A DNA stretch of 64,000 nt from assembly GCF_900116105.1 (NCBI RefSeq), contig NZ_FPAC01000004.1:33108-97107 (forward strand). Reading direction: 5' to 3'. A program made the translations under genes and the position numbers. Of this stretch, positions 55,473-64,000 are shown in pieces; positions within the stretch are counted from its first letter, which is position 1; the number at the start of each line of letters is the position of its first letter. Under the pieces are notes generated by a model. It was not told where the DNA came from. It worked only from the letters and a program-made list of their open reading frames with translations, and searched no databases. The DNA comes from Paenibacillus sp. 453mf (lineage in GTDB: Bacteria > Bacillota > Bacilli > Paenibacillales > Paenibacillaceae).

Positions 55473-56504
55473 CTACTTCCATAAAAATGGAGGGTACTCG
55501 TCCAAATCATTTCTTAAGTAACGAGCAAGTAATAAAGCCTGCACATGGGGAACTAGCCCCCAATTGATCTTCTCCCCGAGATAAGGATGAGTAATTTTAT
55601 CCTGCTTTTTACTCTGCCATGCAGATAAAAACTTCTTTCTACCCTCATTTGTCATTAGAACCGCACCATTTTCTTTATGATGGAAATCAGCCGCATTCAT
55701 CACTTGTTTGTTAATCAATGAAAGAACAAACCTGTCAGCATAAATTCCACGAAGCTCCTCCATTAAATCTAAAGCGAGAGACGATCGTCCAGGGCGGTCT
55801 CGATGTAGAAACCCAACATATGCATCGAGACCAACCCCTTCAAGAGCAGAAGCAGTATCGTTAGCTAATAATGTATAGGCAAGTGATAACATCGCATTTA
55901 CTTTGTCTAGTGGCGGTCTGCGTGAACGGCCATGAAAGTAGAAATCATCTTTCTGCTGTAATATCATGTCATTGAACAATTGATTATAGCTTAATGCGGC
56001 TTGCCCTTCCAATCCTCTTAATCTATCAAGATCGTTACAATCTCTTATAATAAGCATTATAGCTGATAAGCTTACAGAGACTGCCTTGAATTTTGCAGTA
56101 TCAATTCGAAGCGGATAATCCCTTGTCATTCGCTCAATCATCCACTTTTGATTGTATATCTTTCCAATAATGAAATTCCTGGATATCTCCGCGGATTCAG
56201 TCTCATTCTCAGATAGTCGATATTGTTTCTTACGCAGAATAACATTCCCTCTGCTCTCTCCTGTTACTCTTGCTAAGAATCTTCCATTCATGGTCATAAA
56301 AACAATTGAGATATTTCGCTCCGCACAGTAACCCATTAATGCAGGACTTGCACCGGTGTAACCAAAAGCTACAATAGAATCTAAATTGTGAAGAGGCAGT
56401 CTCCCTAAGCGCTCCTGTTCTTTTAACAGAACAACATTATCACCATCCAATGACAGATACACATCGGGTTGAGTAATATACAGGGAATTTAATAGTTTTT
56501 TCAT
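55473..56504 (-). CDS. cas1: CRISPR integrase Cas1 (type I-C)
   Basis: A 343-residue integrase. The N-terminal beta domain is about 1-85; the alpha-helical catalytic domain follows with metal ligands at Glu166 (RLRGLEGQAA), His234 (YVGFLHRDRPGR) and an aspartate near 246 (LALDLMEE). These are the residues expected for DNA integration activity, so it looks intact. It overlaps cas4 by four bases and is followed by cas2. Confidence 0.97.
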   Translation of the reverse strand: MKKLLNSLYITQPDVYLSLDGDNVVLLKEQERLGRLPLHNLDSIVAFGYTGASPALMGYCAERNISIVFMTMNGRFLARVTGESRGNVILRKKQYRLSENETESAEISRNFIIGKIYNQKWMIERMTRDYPLRIDTAKFKAVSVSLSAIMLIIRDCNDLDRLRGLEGQAALSYNQLFNDMILQQKDDFYFHGRSRRPPLDKVNAMLSLAYTLLANDTASALEGVGLDAYVGFLHRDRPGRSSLALDLMEELRGIYADRFVLSLINKQVMNAADFHHKENGAVLMTNEGRKKFLSAWQSKKQDKITHPYLGEKINWGLVPHVQALLLARYLRNDLDEYPPFLWK

Positions 56505-57157
56505 TCTCCCAATTTCCCCTCTATGTAGCTCCGTACAGACCTCTTCGTCATCATCTCAGGAAGACACACCGTCTGAAGTGAACAATTTTTACAAAATGTG
56601 CCTGTTTTCACTTTGGGTGTGTATTTTCTGTGGTAATAATCATACATTTCTTTAACAATTAAATTTACATCAGATTTTATGCTTGGCGTAATCGATACTT
56701 CAAGCCTATGCTTAATCTCATGATAATAAATATACCCTTTAGATATTGAACAAAGAAGCATCTCTTCCAGACAAATGGCTTGTGCAGCAAGTTGTAACAC
56801 ATCAGCGTCATTTAATTTTGGTTTTCCCCGTTTGTACTCTACCGGGTATGCTATATATTTGCCTTTCATCCCGCTGACTTCCACTCCATTATCATCCTGA
56901 ATAAATTCAACTACATCACAAATACCAGATATCTTCAGCATCTCTGATTTTACAGGCATTGCTCTGACAGTAAGTTTATTGTTTCTTTTTTCTCGGATAA
57001 ACGGTTGATCCGCTTTATGATGCAAATGCTGACCTTCTACGGTCTTCACATTATCTTCCCACTGCTGTTCGATATGGATTAGGGCCCACTGTCTTTTGCA
57101 AAATTGGAAATGTTGAATACCAGACAACATCAAATATTCTTCTATATTAGTGTCCAT
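56501..57157 (-). CDS. cas4: CRISPR adaptation nuclease Cas4 (type I-C)
   Basis: A 218-residue RecB-like nuclease that trims prespacers and selects the PAM-bearing end. The four iron-sulphur cysteines are Cys20 (FQFCKRQW) and Cys189, Cys192, Cys198 (FCKNCSLQTVC). The nuclease core shows YPVEYKRGKPK with the catalytic lysine. The start overlaps the end of cas7; I prefer the ATG at 57157 to the TTG one codon earlier. No strong ribosome binding site is seen, so translation is probably coupled. Confidence 0.96.
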   Translation of the reverse strand: MDTNIEEYLMLSGIQHFQFCKRQWALIHIEQQWEDNVKTVEGQHLHHKADQPFIREKRNNKLTVRAMPVKSEMLKISGICDVVEFIQDDNGVEVSGMKGKYIAYPVEYKRGKPKLNDADVLQLAAQAICLEEMLLCSISKGYIYYHEIKHRLEVSITPSIKSDVNLIVKEMYDYYHRKYTPKVKTGTFCKNCSLQTVCLPEMMTKRSVRSYIEGKLGE

Positions 57158-58007
57158 CAATAATTTCTACATTAAGACCATTCAACTCATATAACTCTAT
57201 TGCATAGTCTTCAAATGCTTGAGGATTTTCTCTTTTCTTCTTAATATCCAGTGAGCGATGAACCTTTGCCGAAGAGTATTGACCTAGCTTGGAACTATGC
57301 TCCCACCAGTAGACTTTATGTACTTCCATACTGCCATCAGGTCGGGCACCAGAAGCATCATTTTCGAAGAGAGTAACTAGGGCCTCTTTTATTTTCTCTG
57401 CATCCTCATTAGTAAATCCTGTTTTTCCAGCAAGCTGAGTATTAATGCTGCCGTAAAATACATATAGTCCAAAATCAACACGATGCTTCATCCCCATTGT
57501 ATCACTGCCCCTGTCAGCGCCTGGTTCAGAGTTTACACTTTTAGTGATTTGCAGACTAGTAATATCAATCGGGTCGACACTTTTTGCACTGTGTAATGAA
57601 ACAGGACCTCGAACTCCTACAGAGACTCCTTTTCCTCCTGAAGCCTTAAACGCAAACACCTGTCCGAAACTGCGGACATCGAGCCATGTCTCAGACGCTA
57701 CTTTTGCGAACTCTTCTTCGGAAATATTTTTGGATTTCATAATGCTGTTTAACGCTTCATTTGCATCAGCCCGTTCACGCAAACTCCCATATGCATCATT
57801 CTTGCGATCGTTTGACTGTACGAAAATAGCCTCACCCAAATCCTGGAGCCTATTTCTTATTTTTCTTTTAATCGCCACATCTGAAATTTCACCGTAACCA
57901 TCATAGTTTTGCCTCGGACGATTCCCATTAAGTGGATCACCATTGGGGTTTGCATTTCGAACAGATAAAACTACTGCAAAATCAATCTTATGAGTTAACG
58001 TTGACAT
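57147..58007 (-). CDS. cas7: Cascade backbone Cas7 (Csd2)
   Basis: A 286-residue RAMP protein that coats the crRNA. It starts with the typical HKIDFAVVLSVRNANPNGDP (about 5-24), then KRKIRNRLQ, and carries a glycine-rich SGGKGVSVGVRGPVS and TSLQITKS further on, all characteristic of Csd2. AAGGAG lies eight bases before the ATG and is made of the last codons of cas8c, so the genes are tightly linked. Confidence 0.97.
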   Translation of the reverse strand: MSTLTHKIDFAVVLSVRNANPNGDPLNGNRPRQNYDGYGEISDVAIKRKIRNRLQDLGEAIFVQSNDRKNDAYGSLRERADANEALNSIMKSKNISEEEFAKVASETWLDVRSFGQVFAFKASGGKGVSVGVRGPVSLHSAKSVDPIDITSLQITKSVNSEPGADRGSDTMGMKHRVDFGLYVFYGSINTQLAGKTGFTNEDAEKIKEALVTLFENDASGARPDGSMEVHKVYWWEHSSKLGQYSSAKVHRSLDIKKKRENPQAFEDYAIELYELNGLNVEIIDGH

Positions 58008-58008
58008 T

Positions 58009-58407
58009 TTAAATCACTCCTTCTTCATCGTTTTGAACTAGTGATTCTGTTGCTTGATTTTTGTCTTTTTTCTGATAAAGCTCATGTCGTTGACTGGAGA
58101 AACCTAACAGATATTTACCTGACAGCGGCTGATTATTGAAATCCTCCAGTTTAAACTTGCTGCTGATCTCATCTAGAATTCGGGTCCAAATCACCGCTCC
58201 TCTGCCGAGGCGGACTAGATAAGGCTGCAAGGATGAATGTATTACCTTCCAGGTTCTTTCAGGATGATTGGCAAAAGCGTTCATATAACGAATCGCATTC
58301 GTTGCCCTCTTCTCATCTCCTAAAGCTCTCCGTTCCAGTACATCTGCGACTGCAAGCATACGACCAAATAAATAGCTCCGATCAGTACAATTTATATCCA
58401 ATCCCAA
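58009..58407 (-). CDS. cas11c: candidate internally translated small subunit Cas11c
   Basis: Inside cas8c, GGGGAGG (58416-58422) is followed after eight bases by an in-frame TTG at 58407 (codon 509). Translation from there gives 132 residues covering the helical C-terminal domain, beginning [18 protein letters not shown]. Type I-C systems are known to make Cas11c from an internal start in cas8c, and both position and size fit. The Shine-Dalgarno sequence is the strongest I found within the gene. The start codon itself (TTG) is inferred. Confidence 0.6.
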   Translation of the reverse strand: MGLDINCTDRSYLFGRMLAVADVLERRALGDEKRATNAIRYMNAFANHPERTWKVIHSSLQPYLVRLGRGAVIWTRILDEISSKFKLEDFNNQPLSGKYLLGFSSQRHELYQKKDKNQATESLVQNDEEGVI

Positions 58408-59931
58408 TTGAAATTCCTCCCCTTGCTCCATTAGCTTTTTATTTATCAAAGCACATGCGATACTAAGTGTCTTTTCCCACTCCCACTTTTCCATACCTGC
58501 AGGATTAGATGCTCTTTGATAGACGCTTGTCACAATGTCCCTGGGTAGCCTTAAGCCATCTACAATACACGGAATAAGGCGTTCCATCAGTTCTTTCACG
58601 ATCTTCTCGTTTGCTCTCGGGCCATAAGCAGCAAATGCAATATCTTTAGTAGCGGGGGCACCAATAAATTCAATCAATGTACCGTCATCATTTTTACGAT
58701 ATCGATGAAGCCACACACAAGTCGTATGCCATTTTTCGATTTTATCCATATATAGTTCCTTCTGAAAATTTCGATAATAAAGAACAGACATACGTCCGGT
58801 CGTCGCTGAATCCAAGACCATAATATTAACTTCACTTCTCATAGATGGATTATTTCTAAATCCATCTAGTGCTTTAGCAAATTCTTTAGCATAAGTGACA
58901 CTTGTATTGGATTGCTTGCTAACCGTGGCGGATGCTGGCGCAATATCAAAGCTGTCCTCCATCGGATCAGGGATATTCGAATTTACCTCATTCGTCCAAA
59001 CAAGGAATACTCGCTGATCTACCGTTTTCCCTTGGCGCTGAATAAGCCATTTTAATGCATTATGAGCCTTCTGTGAGACCTCATAGCTTATACTCGCTGC
59101 ATCACTGCTTTTAGAAAATCTGCCTCTAAACGTAAATCCGCTTGTGTCGTTGGCAGATATCAATTTTGCCTTATCTGCTGCATTCCTGATCTTATTCGCA
59201 TGTCTCTCGGTACTTGGGAGCAATTTACCTGTCACATAACACAGATCTTCTCTTCCTAAGAGATCTTGATAATATTGAATAAAAGAATCATAAACTCCCG
59301 GATCATCCCAAACCTTTGTTAACATGTGATGTGGTGAGTACACCGTAAATCGAATAAAAGCACTCTCAGGTCCTCCAGCAATGACCCCGTAAATCGGTGG
59401 TTTTTCTGAGGATAGCTCTTCATATTTCTTGTCCCATTTCGTAATCAAATGATGGTTACTATCAACAAATAGCTTCTTATCTTCAATTAAATCTTGTATT
59501 AGCTGTCCTTTGCTTAAATACGAGTAAATACTCTTTACTTTAGGATGAGCATATGGAGAATTGGCCCAATTGCTCAATTCCTTAATATAGGTTGCAAAAG
59601 GCTCCTCTCCCTTTACCTCTCCTCCATACTTCAAAAAATCACCTGCAACATAGCTCAGCTTGTCGTGTAAGGGGTACGGCGCGATAACGGATCCTGCACG
59701 ACTAGATGATTTCTCAGTACAAGGAATTAATGTGCTGGCATCTTGCTTATCAATTACATGTGCTGAATGAAATTCCCCATTTTCCGTAATGTATACTTCT
59801 AAATGAGCGTTTTGAGTGGTATGTGAGATGGGAAGGAGCGTATATTCCCGTTTGCTCCGACTCGTTTCAGTCACTCCTATGCGATCCAAATTTGATTCAT
59901 ACGTTTCATATAACTTGAGTAACCAACTCAT
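58009..59931 (-). CDS. cas8c: Cascade large subunit Cas8c (Csd1)
   Basis: A 640-residue protein of the Csd1 family, the subunit that recognises the PAM and unwinds target DNA. It starts [19 protein letters not shown], as Csd1 proteins do, and contains [32 protein letters not shown] and [17 protein letters not shown]. The C-terminal helical part (about 509-640) corresponds to the small subunit Cas11c. The start overlaps the end of cas5 by four bases (ATGA). Confidence 0.97.
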   Translation of the reverse strand: MSWLLKLYETYESNLDRIGVTETSRSKREYTLLPISHTTQNAHLEVYITENGEFHSAHVIDKQDASTLIPCTEKSSSRAGSVIAPYPLHDKLSYVAGDFLKYGGEVKGEEPFATYIKELSNWANSPYAHPKVKSIYSYLSKGQLIQDLIEDKKLFVDSNHHLITKWDKKYEELSSEKPPIYGVIAGGPESAFIRFTVYSPHHMLTKVWDDPGVYDSFIQYYQDLLGREDLCYVTGKLLPSTERHANKIRNAADKAKLISANDTSGFTFRGRFSKSSDAASISYEVSQKAHNALKWLIQRQGKTVDQRVFLVWTNEVNSNIPDPMEDSFDIAPASATVSKQSNTSVTYAKEFAKALDGFRNNPSMRSEVNIMVLDSATTGRMSVLYYRNFQKELYMDKIEKWHTTCVWLHRYRKNDDGTLIEFIGAPATKDIAFAAYGPRANEKIVKELMERLIPCIVDGLRLPRDIVTSVYQRASNPAGMEKWEWEKTLSIACALINKKLMEQGEEFQLGLDINCTDRSYLFGRMLAVADVLERRALGDEKRATNAIRYMNAFANHPERTWKVIHSSLQPYLVRLGRGAVIWTRILDEISSKFKLEDFNNQPLSGKYLLGFSSQRHELYQKKDKNQATESLVQNDEEGVI

Positions 59932-60650
59932 GGAGTCCCCTCCTCTTCCATCTGTGCATGCAGCACATCTGCCGATACTATATTTGATTGTTCAAACAGC
60001 TTTGGCTCCATATTCCGAATGACACGGACTTGTGTGCAGTTCTCTGGTCTAATAAATTTAATAATTCCATTTTTCATCACTGGATTCCACAGCCTGACCT
60101 CTAATTGATCTCTTCCTGTTTCATCTGGATAGTTTAATCCATGCACCATATTTCCAAAATGAATTTCGCCATCATAGCTATCATAGTAGCTATCTCCGGT
60201 TCCATATTCGCATGGCTCTACATAACCTTGACACTCCCGTGTCCCCAGAAAAATATCTCTGCGACCTCCCGCAGCCAAAGCGCGTTTTAAAATGTTGTGA
60301 TGCTTATGTTCATTATGATCATGCTTCAAATCCTGACGGTGCATATTAAATTCAAAATAAGCACGTACCTGATACCGGACATTTTTCAGGTACGTATAAT
60401 TAGCAAGCGTATTGCCACCGCCGTATTCAATAGGACGAATGCCCTTCGACTCCATGCTAATTGGATTCATTACTCTTATCTCGTCCACATACATAATTAA
60501 TGTTGGCTTCCAGTAAATACTTTCAACAATGCCCTTAATGGCTTGATACGTCGGAATATGATAAGAAAGCTTCTCTCCCCCCAATTTTGTCAGTGGATCT
60601 GTAAACAGTGCGTAGTCACCATAGACCTCAAATTCAATTGAGTTTCTCAA
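59928..60650 (-). CDS. cas5: crRNA-processing endonuclease Cas5c (Cas5d)
   Basis: A 240-residue RAMP protein. Type I-C lacks Cas6, and Cas5 cleaves the repeat hairpin instead. The catalytic residues known from B. halodurans Cas5d, Tyr46, Lys116 and His117, are present here at the same positions (VESIYW, HKHH). It starts [20 protein letters not shown] and has a glycine-rich [17 protein letters not shown] segment. It is therefore expected to process the GTCGCATCC...GAAAT repeat. It starts 19 bases after cas3. Confidence 0.97.
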   Translation of the reverse strand: MRNSIEFEVYGDYALFTDPLTKLGGEKLSYHIPTYQAIKGIVESIYWKPTLIMYVDEIRVMNPISMESKGIRPIEYGGGNTLANYTYLKNVRYQVRAYFEFNMHRQDLKHDHNEHKHHNILKRALAAGGRRDIFLGTRECQGYVEPCEYGTGDSYYDSYDGEIHFGNMVHGLNYPDETGRDQLEVRLWNPVMKNGIIKFIRPENCTQVRVIRNMEPKLFEQSNIVSADVLHAQMEEEGTP

Positions 60651-60669
60651 TTTCTCACCTCCTTTCTCG

Positions 60670-63111
60670 TCAAAAAAAGTTCATTTCTAAGGAACTTTCA
60701 TTTTGTAAATTCAATCCATACTCTAAGTCGTAAGCACTCTCGCTCAAAATCAATACTTTACCATCTAACAAACTTTTGACTCCTCCATTTCTATCAAGTA
60801 TCTGCAATTCATGGCGGAATAACTGGATTGTATACTGTTGAGACTTCTTTAATAATCTCGTCAGATCTACTATGCTTGTATCACCATTTAAATCTGCTAT
60901 AATTTCCTTGCCTTCTTGACCGTACGGTACTATTACTGAACTAGTCATATCCTCAATCACTTCAAAATGAGTTGCTGCTGTATTGTAGCTGTTGGCTAAG
61001 TACAAAGGCAGGGCTGTCTGATGTCTCGTAGTGTAATCATTAAAAAATGGACTGTTCTTTCTAGGTGCGGTCAAAAGCCGGGAAATCGTAATGTCCGATC
61101 CCAGTTGTGGCAGGCGGTAATTGAGATCCGAGCGGAAATTGTTATACAGTTCCTGAAAATATCTTTTCATCGCTTCAATGGATAGCAAGTGACCACCATG
61201 AGTTGACGGATCTTTTAACATATCGATAAGGATTCGCTTGGTTATCTGTTTGCCTGCCTTGATTTCAGGCAATTTATCCAGATTTTCTTCCATATGGTCA
61301 ATAACATATACCTTTCTCAATCCATACTCACCATGGCGGTTACATCTTCCTGATGCTTGAGCGATAGAGTCAAGACCTGCCAATGACCGGATTACACATT
61401 CAAAACTCACATCCACCCCAGCCTCAATTAACTGAGTACTGATACAGACAACTCTCTCTTTGTTATTCAAATGATCGCGCACCTTATTTAGAACGTCCTT
61501 CCGATGGGCAGCACACATCGAGGTACTCAAATGGTATACAGATACATCTTCTCTTCTATCTGAAATCAATTGTGTATAAAGCCTCTTGACCACTGTTTTG
61601 GTATTGAAAATAATCAGCACACTATTGAGTTCTCCCATCTTCTCGGCAACAAAATGAGAAAGCTGATTATTATTCATCGCTATACCTGTTGCTTGATCTA
61701 TAATCTCTACTCTCTTAAAAGCGGTAATGACTTCATTCAAGTTATCAATGATTTCACCATCCGGGTTCACTTCCAGCTTATTCTCAACATATTCAAGGGC
61801 AGGTTGAGTTGCTGTACAGAGCACTATGCTTGTTGAACAATAGGATTTCAAGAAATTTAAGGCTTGATTAAATAACGACACGCATGGAACAGGGACCTTC
61901 TGTACTTCGTCAAATATGATGACAGATTGACTTAAATTGTGAAATCTCCGAATATTACGGGATCCTTTGGCATAGATTACATTAAGAAATTGAACCATCG
62001 TCGTAAAAATAATTGGAGAATCCCAGTTATCCTTTGCTAGTTTCCATTTCTGCCGCTTATTCATCAGTCCATCATCGAGTTCATCGTTATCATCAGAATC
62101 TTCTATAATGTTGGAATGATGCTCCAATATATTTTCATCGTCCATTAATATCTGTCTTACTTCAGCTGTGTTTTGTTCAATAATAGTGGTATATGGAAGG
62201 ACATAAATGATTCTTTTCTTGTCATAATTCAATGCATGCCTTAAGGCATAGCGCAGACTCGCTAGCGTTTTGCCTCCGCCTGTTGGAATAGATAAGGTGT
62301 AAATTCCTGATGGTTTGTCAGCAAACAATTCGCATTGTTCAGACATTTGTCTTCGTAGAAGGTTAATGGGGTTATTGCTTGATTCTGTTTGAAAGGAATC
62401 GATCTTCTTCATGAGTAGATCATAATAAGAGAGAAACAGGCTGCTTCTATCAACTTCATTGAATTGTTCATTTTCTTTGCCCTCTTCAAACAATCGCGTA
62501 TTTGTTCGGTCAGCATCAATAAGTGCGCTGAAAATAAACTTGGTTAAAAACATTAGCTTTGTCTCCAATGAGTGAGATGTTTCCAGTGCCATAAATTGAT
62601 CTAATTCATTCGCCGCCTGTAAGACGTATTCCTTAAATTCTTCCTCGCTCATTACGGTTTCAAATAAGGCATTTTTTGCCTGATCATATTCATGAAGATG
62701 TTTGTCCCTGACACGGTCTAAATATTTCGATTCTAAGCTGGTATCTAAGTAATCTTGCAAGTAGGAATGATGGGAGATAATAGCATTACCAACAATTTCA
62801 GCAAGTAGTGAAGTATTTAGTTGACGTCGTTCTTGATGATACAACTCATATAACAGCTTTCCACCTGCAGTTGAATGATCGATGCTTCCTCTTTTAGGTG
62901 GATGATCTGGGTTTTGTACCGCTTCTAGTATGTATGTCCGAAAACTATCTGTGAATTTCCCCATGTCATGCAGCAATCCGGCCAGTCCAGCTATATGTGC
63001 TGCTCCTATCTTACTTCCGATAGATTCTGCCAACTTTTTCACTTCAAGAAGATGTGTTTCTACCAGCTGATGCTCTTGATCTCCCTCTCGGATATGCGCA
63101 ATGAAATTCAT
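60670..63111 (-). CDS. cas3: CRISPR nuclease-helicase Cas3 (type I-C)
   Basis: An 813-residue effector with both activities in one chain. The HD nuclease has LLHDMGK (His48, Asp49), ISHHS (His114, His115) and DADRT (Asp200). The superfamily 2 helicase has Walker A PTGGGKT (276-282), DEVQ (401-404), TATQP, and a late SGRCNRHG motif VI. All key residues are present, so interference should be intact. AAGGAGAG lies before the ATG. It opens the cas operon. Confidence 0.97.
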   Translation of the reverse strand: MNFIAHIREGDQEHQLVETHLLEVKKLAESIGSKIGAAHIAGLAGLLHDMGKFTDSFRTYILEAVQNPDHPPKRGSIDHSTAGGKLLYELYHQERRQLNTSLLAEIVGNAIISHHSYLQDYLDTSLESKYLDRVRDKHLHEYDQAKNALFETVMSEEEFKEYVLQAANELDQFMALETSHSLETKLMFLTKFIFSALIDADRTNTRLFEEGKENEQFNEVDRSSLFLSYYDLLMKKIDSFQTESSNNPINLLRRQMSEQCELFADKPSGIYTLSIPTGGGKTLASLRYALRHALNYDKKRIIYVLPYTTIIEQNTAEVRQILMDDENILEHHSNIIEDSDDNDELDDGLMNKRQKWKLAKDNWDSPIIFTTMVQFLNVIYAKGSRNIRRFHNLSQSVIIFDEVQKVPVPCVSLFNQALNFLKSYCSTSIVLCTATQPALEYVENKLEVNPDGEIIDNLNEVITAFKRVEIIDQATGIAMNNNQLSHFVAEKMGELNSVLIIFNTKTVVKRLYTQLISDRREDVSVYHLSTSMCAAHRKDVLNKVRDHLNNKERVVCISTQLIEAGVDVSFECVIRSLAGLDSIAQASGRCNRHGEYGLRKVYVIDHMEENLDKLPEIKAGKQITKRILIDMLKDPSTHGGHLLSIEAMKRYFQELYNNFRSDLNYRLPQLGSDITISRLLTAPRKNSPFFNDYTTRHQTALPLYLANSYNTAATHFEVIEDMTSSVIVPYGQEGKEIIADLNGDTSIVDLTRLLKKSQQYTIQLFRHELQILDRNGGVKSLLDGKVLILSESAYDLEYGLNLQNESSLEMNFF

Positions 63112-63165
63112 CGGGGCTCTCCTTATCTTCTCTTCGTTTGAATCAATCTAGTCTTAATATATAGA

Positions 63166-63453
63166 TTAAATTTGTCTACAGTCTGTCACCAAACATATGT
63201 TTTCTTTACATATTTTTTTGAAGAAAAATGTAGTTTTTTCGATAGAATTCTTTCCCGCTATAAATCCACATTGCAATTTCATAGGGTCCATCGGCACTAT
63301 CTCTCTTTTCCGTAATATAATTTGTTCTATATGGTTTAGATTCTGACGATTGCAGCCAAAAGTATCTTTGCAAAATGGTATCAGAGATGTCGGTTCATAA
63401 AGCAGTTTCTGTTTACTTCGTCTTTTGCCACATGCTATACAGTGTCCATGCAT
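63166..63453 (-). CDS. small cysteine-rich protein upstream of cas3
   Basis: The ATG at 63453 has GAGGAG nine bases upstream, and gives 95 residues. CIACGKRR (Cys5, Cys8) and CKDTFGC (about 27-33) form a likely zinc-binding CxxC...CxxxxxC ribbon; the rest is basic with later cysteines (LQC, KICKENIC, TDC). The stop is 54 bases before the cas3 start, same strand. No Cas family is recognised. Zinc-ribbon proteins of this general sort also occur outside CRISPR loci in Paenibacillus as I recall, so a CRISPR role is only suggested by position. Confidence 0.5.
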   Translation of the reverse strand: MHGHCIACGKRRSKQKLLYEPTSLIPFCKDTFGCNRQNLNHIEQIILRKREIVPMDPMKLQCGFIAGKNSIEKTTFFFKKICKENICLVTDCRQI

Positions 63454-63670
63454 CAGGAACCACTCCTCATCCATATTATCTTTTAAGCTTAACTGCTATT
63501 TCTTTTTCCGCGTTCTCTCAAACAAATAACATTATTATTGAAGGTTAAGTTTTCTCAAAAAAATTGGAGCAACATAATTCTTTTGATTAAGCGCTACCGT
63601 TTTCAATCTCAGTGAAACCCACACCTAAAGGAGTAAACTATCCCGTTCCGATTATGTTTATGGAGAAACT

Positions 63671-63787
63671 ATGAAATTCCAAAAGCAAAGGATTCCTGCA
63701 ACGGATCAAGGGTTTCCAAGCATTTTTAGACAACAATTCAACGGTGCATCTGTTTCAACAACCATCAATACTTTTAGCACAAGCTGA
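63671..63787 (+). CDS. possible 38-residue peptide
   Basis: An ATG preceded by GGAG at a good distance (seven bases) opens 38 codons (MKFQKQRIPATDQGFPSIFR...). No family is recognised; it could be a fragment of a larger lost gene. It is the only candidate in the otherwise empty 63454-63844 stretch between the cysteine-rich protein and array 2. Confidence 0.2.
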   Translation: MKFQKQRIPATDQGFPSIFRQQFNGASVSTTINTFSTS

Positions 63788-63844
63788 ATAACTTAAGACA
63801 TGTAAATTAAAGTCAGGCTTTATGTGTGGTTTTTAAATTGACTA

Positions 63845-63878
63845 AGACAAGGGCAGCTCTTGATAGCTGCCCTTGTCT
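63845..63878. terminator. perfect 14-pair hairpin after array 2
   Basis: AGACAAGGGCAGCT-CTTGAT-AGCTGCCCTTGTCT, 22 bases past the old end of array 2 in its direction of transcription. No T-run follows. It probably ends or stabilises the array 2 transcript. Confidence 0.6.
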
Positions 63879-63900
63879 AATCAGTTATAACCATTTTATT

Positions 63901-64000
63901 CTTTCAATCCACGCATCCGCCAAGGATGCGACGAGGCCAAGCCTCCGGCTAAGCCCCTCCACCTCCTGATTTCAATCCACGCATCCACGTAGGATGCGAC
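63901..64000 (-). CRISPR. CRISPR array 2, leader-distal end (continues past the window)
   Basis: A degenerate repeat (63901-63932, with GCCAA in place of ACGTA and a changed first base), a 36-base spacer (63933-63968) and a perfect copy of the array 1 repeat (63969-64000) ending exactly at the window edge. The degenerate copy marks the old end, so the leader and most spacers lie to the right. It uses the same repeat and hence the same Cas5. Confidence 0.95.

Noticed and set aside
63454..63844. Transposon remnant between the cysteine-rich gene and array 2
   Set aside because: No terminal inverted repeats, target duplication or transposase motif seen; only a weak 38-codon frame.

Overview
The window looks like the chromosome of a Gram-positive Bacillota bacterium, most probably Paenibacillus or a close relative. 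The reasons are strong AGGAGG-type ribosome binding sites with frequent GTG and TTG starts, a Bacillus-type dgk-dck pair, a CIRCE heat-shock operator, and above all several sugar ABC transporters of the Lpl type paired with large YesN-like AraC response regulators and LytS-type histidine kinases. No rRNA or tRNA gene and no complete insertion sequence was seen.

Layout. 1-4.8 kb holds two linked genes of unknown function, a sodium symporter and the deoxynucleoside kinase pair. 4.85-8.4 kb is eroded: a histidine-phosphatase remnant, a HAD hydrolase, a Fic protein and a frameshifted small gene. 8.4-11.7 kb is a 2-aminoethylphosphonate degradation locus (DeoR regulator, phnW, phnX) whose transporter genes have collapsed into one chimeric reading frame. 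A similar 38-base operator sits at each side of this locus. 11.8-23.3 kb has a MerR regulator, a secreted GH16 glucanase, small conserved proteins, hemY, an rRNA methyltransferase and htpG behind a CIRCE element.

23.4-51.4 kb is a polysaccharide-use region with three sugar ABC importers. The first has its own membrane-anchored binding protein, kinase and response regulator. The second is clustered with a six-hairpin glycosidase-like enzyme, a membrane-bound AraC regulator and a GH105 unsaturated rhamnogalacturonyl hydrolase, which suggests pectin-derived oligosaccharide uptake. The third has a kinase and regulator pair. Candidate cre sites suggest glucose repression.

53.2-64 kb is a complete type I-C CRISPR-Cas locus on the minus strand: cas3-cas5-cas8c-cas7-cas4-cas1-cas2, followed by a leader and a 27-repeat array. 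Within cas8c a strong Shine-Dalgarno sequence precedes an in-frame TTG that could start Cas11c. A second array with the same repeat begins at the right edge. A small cysteine-rich protein gene lies between that array and cas3. The array carries an exact 136-base tandem duplication of two repeat-spacer units.
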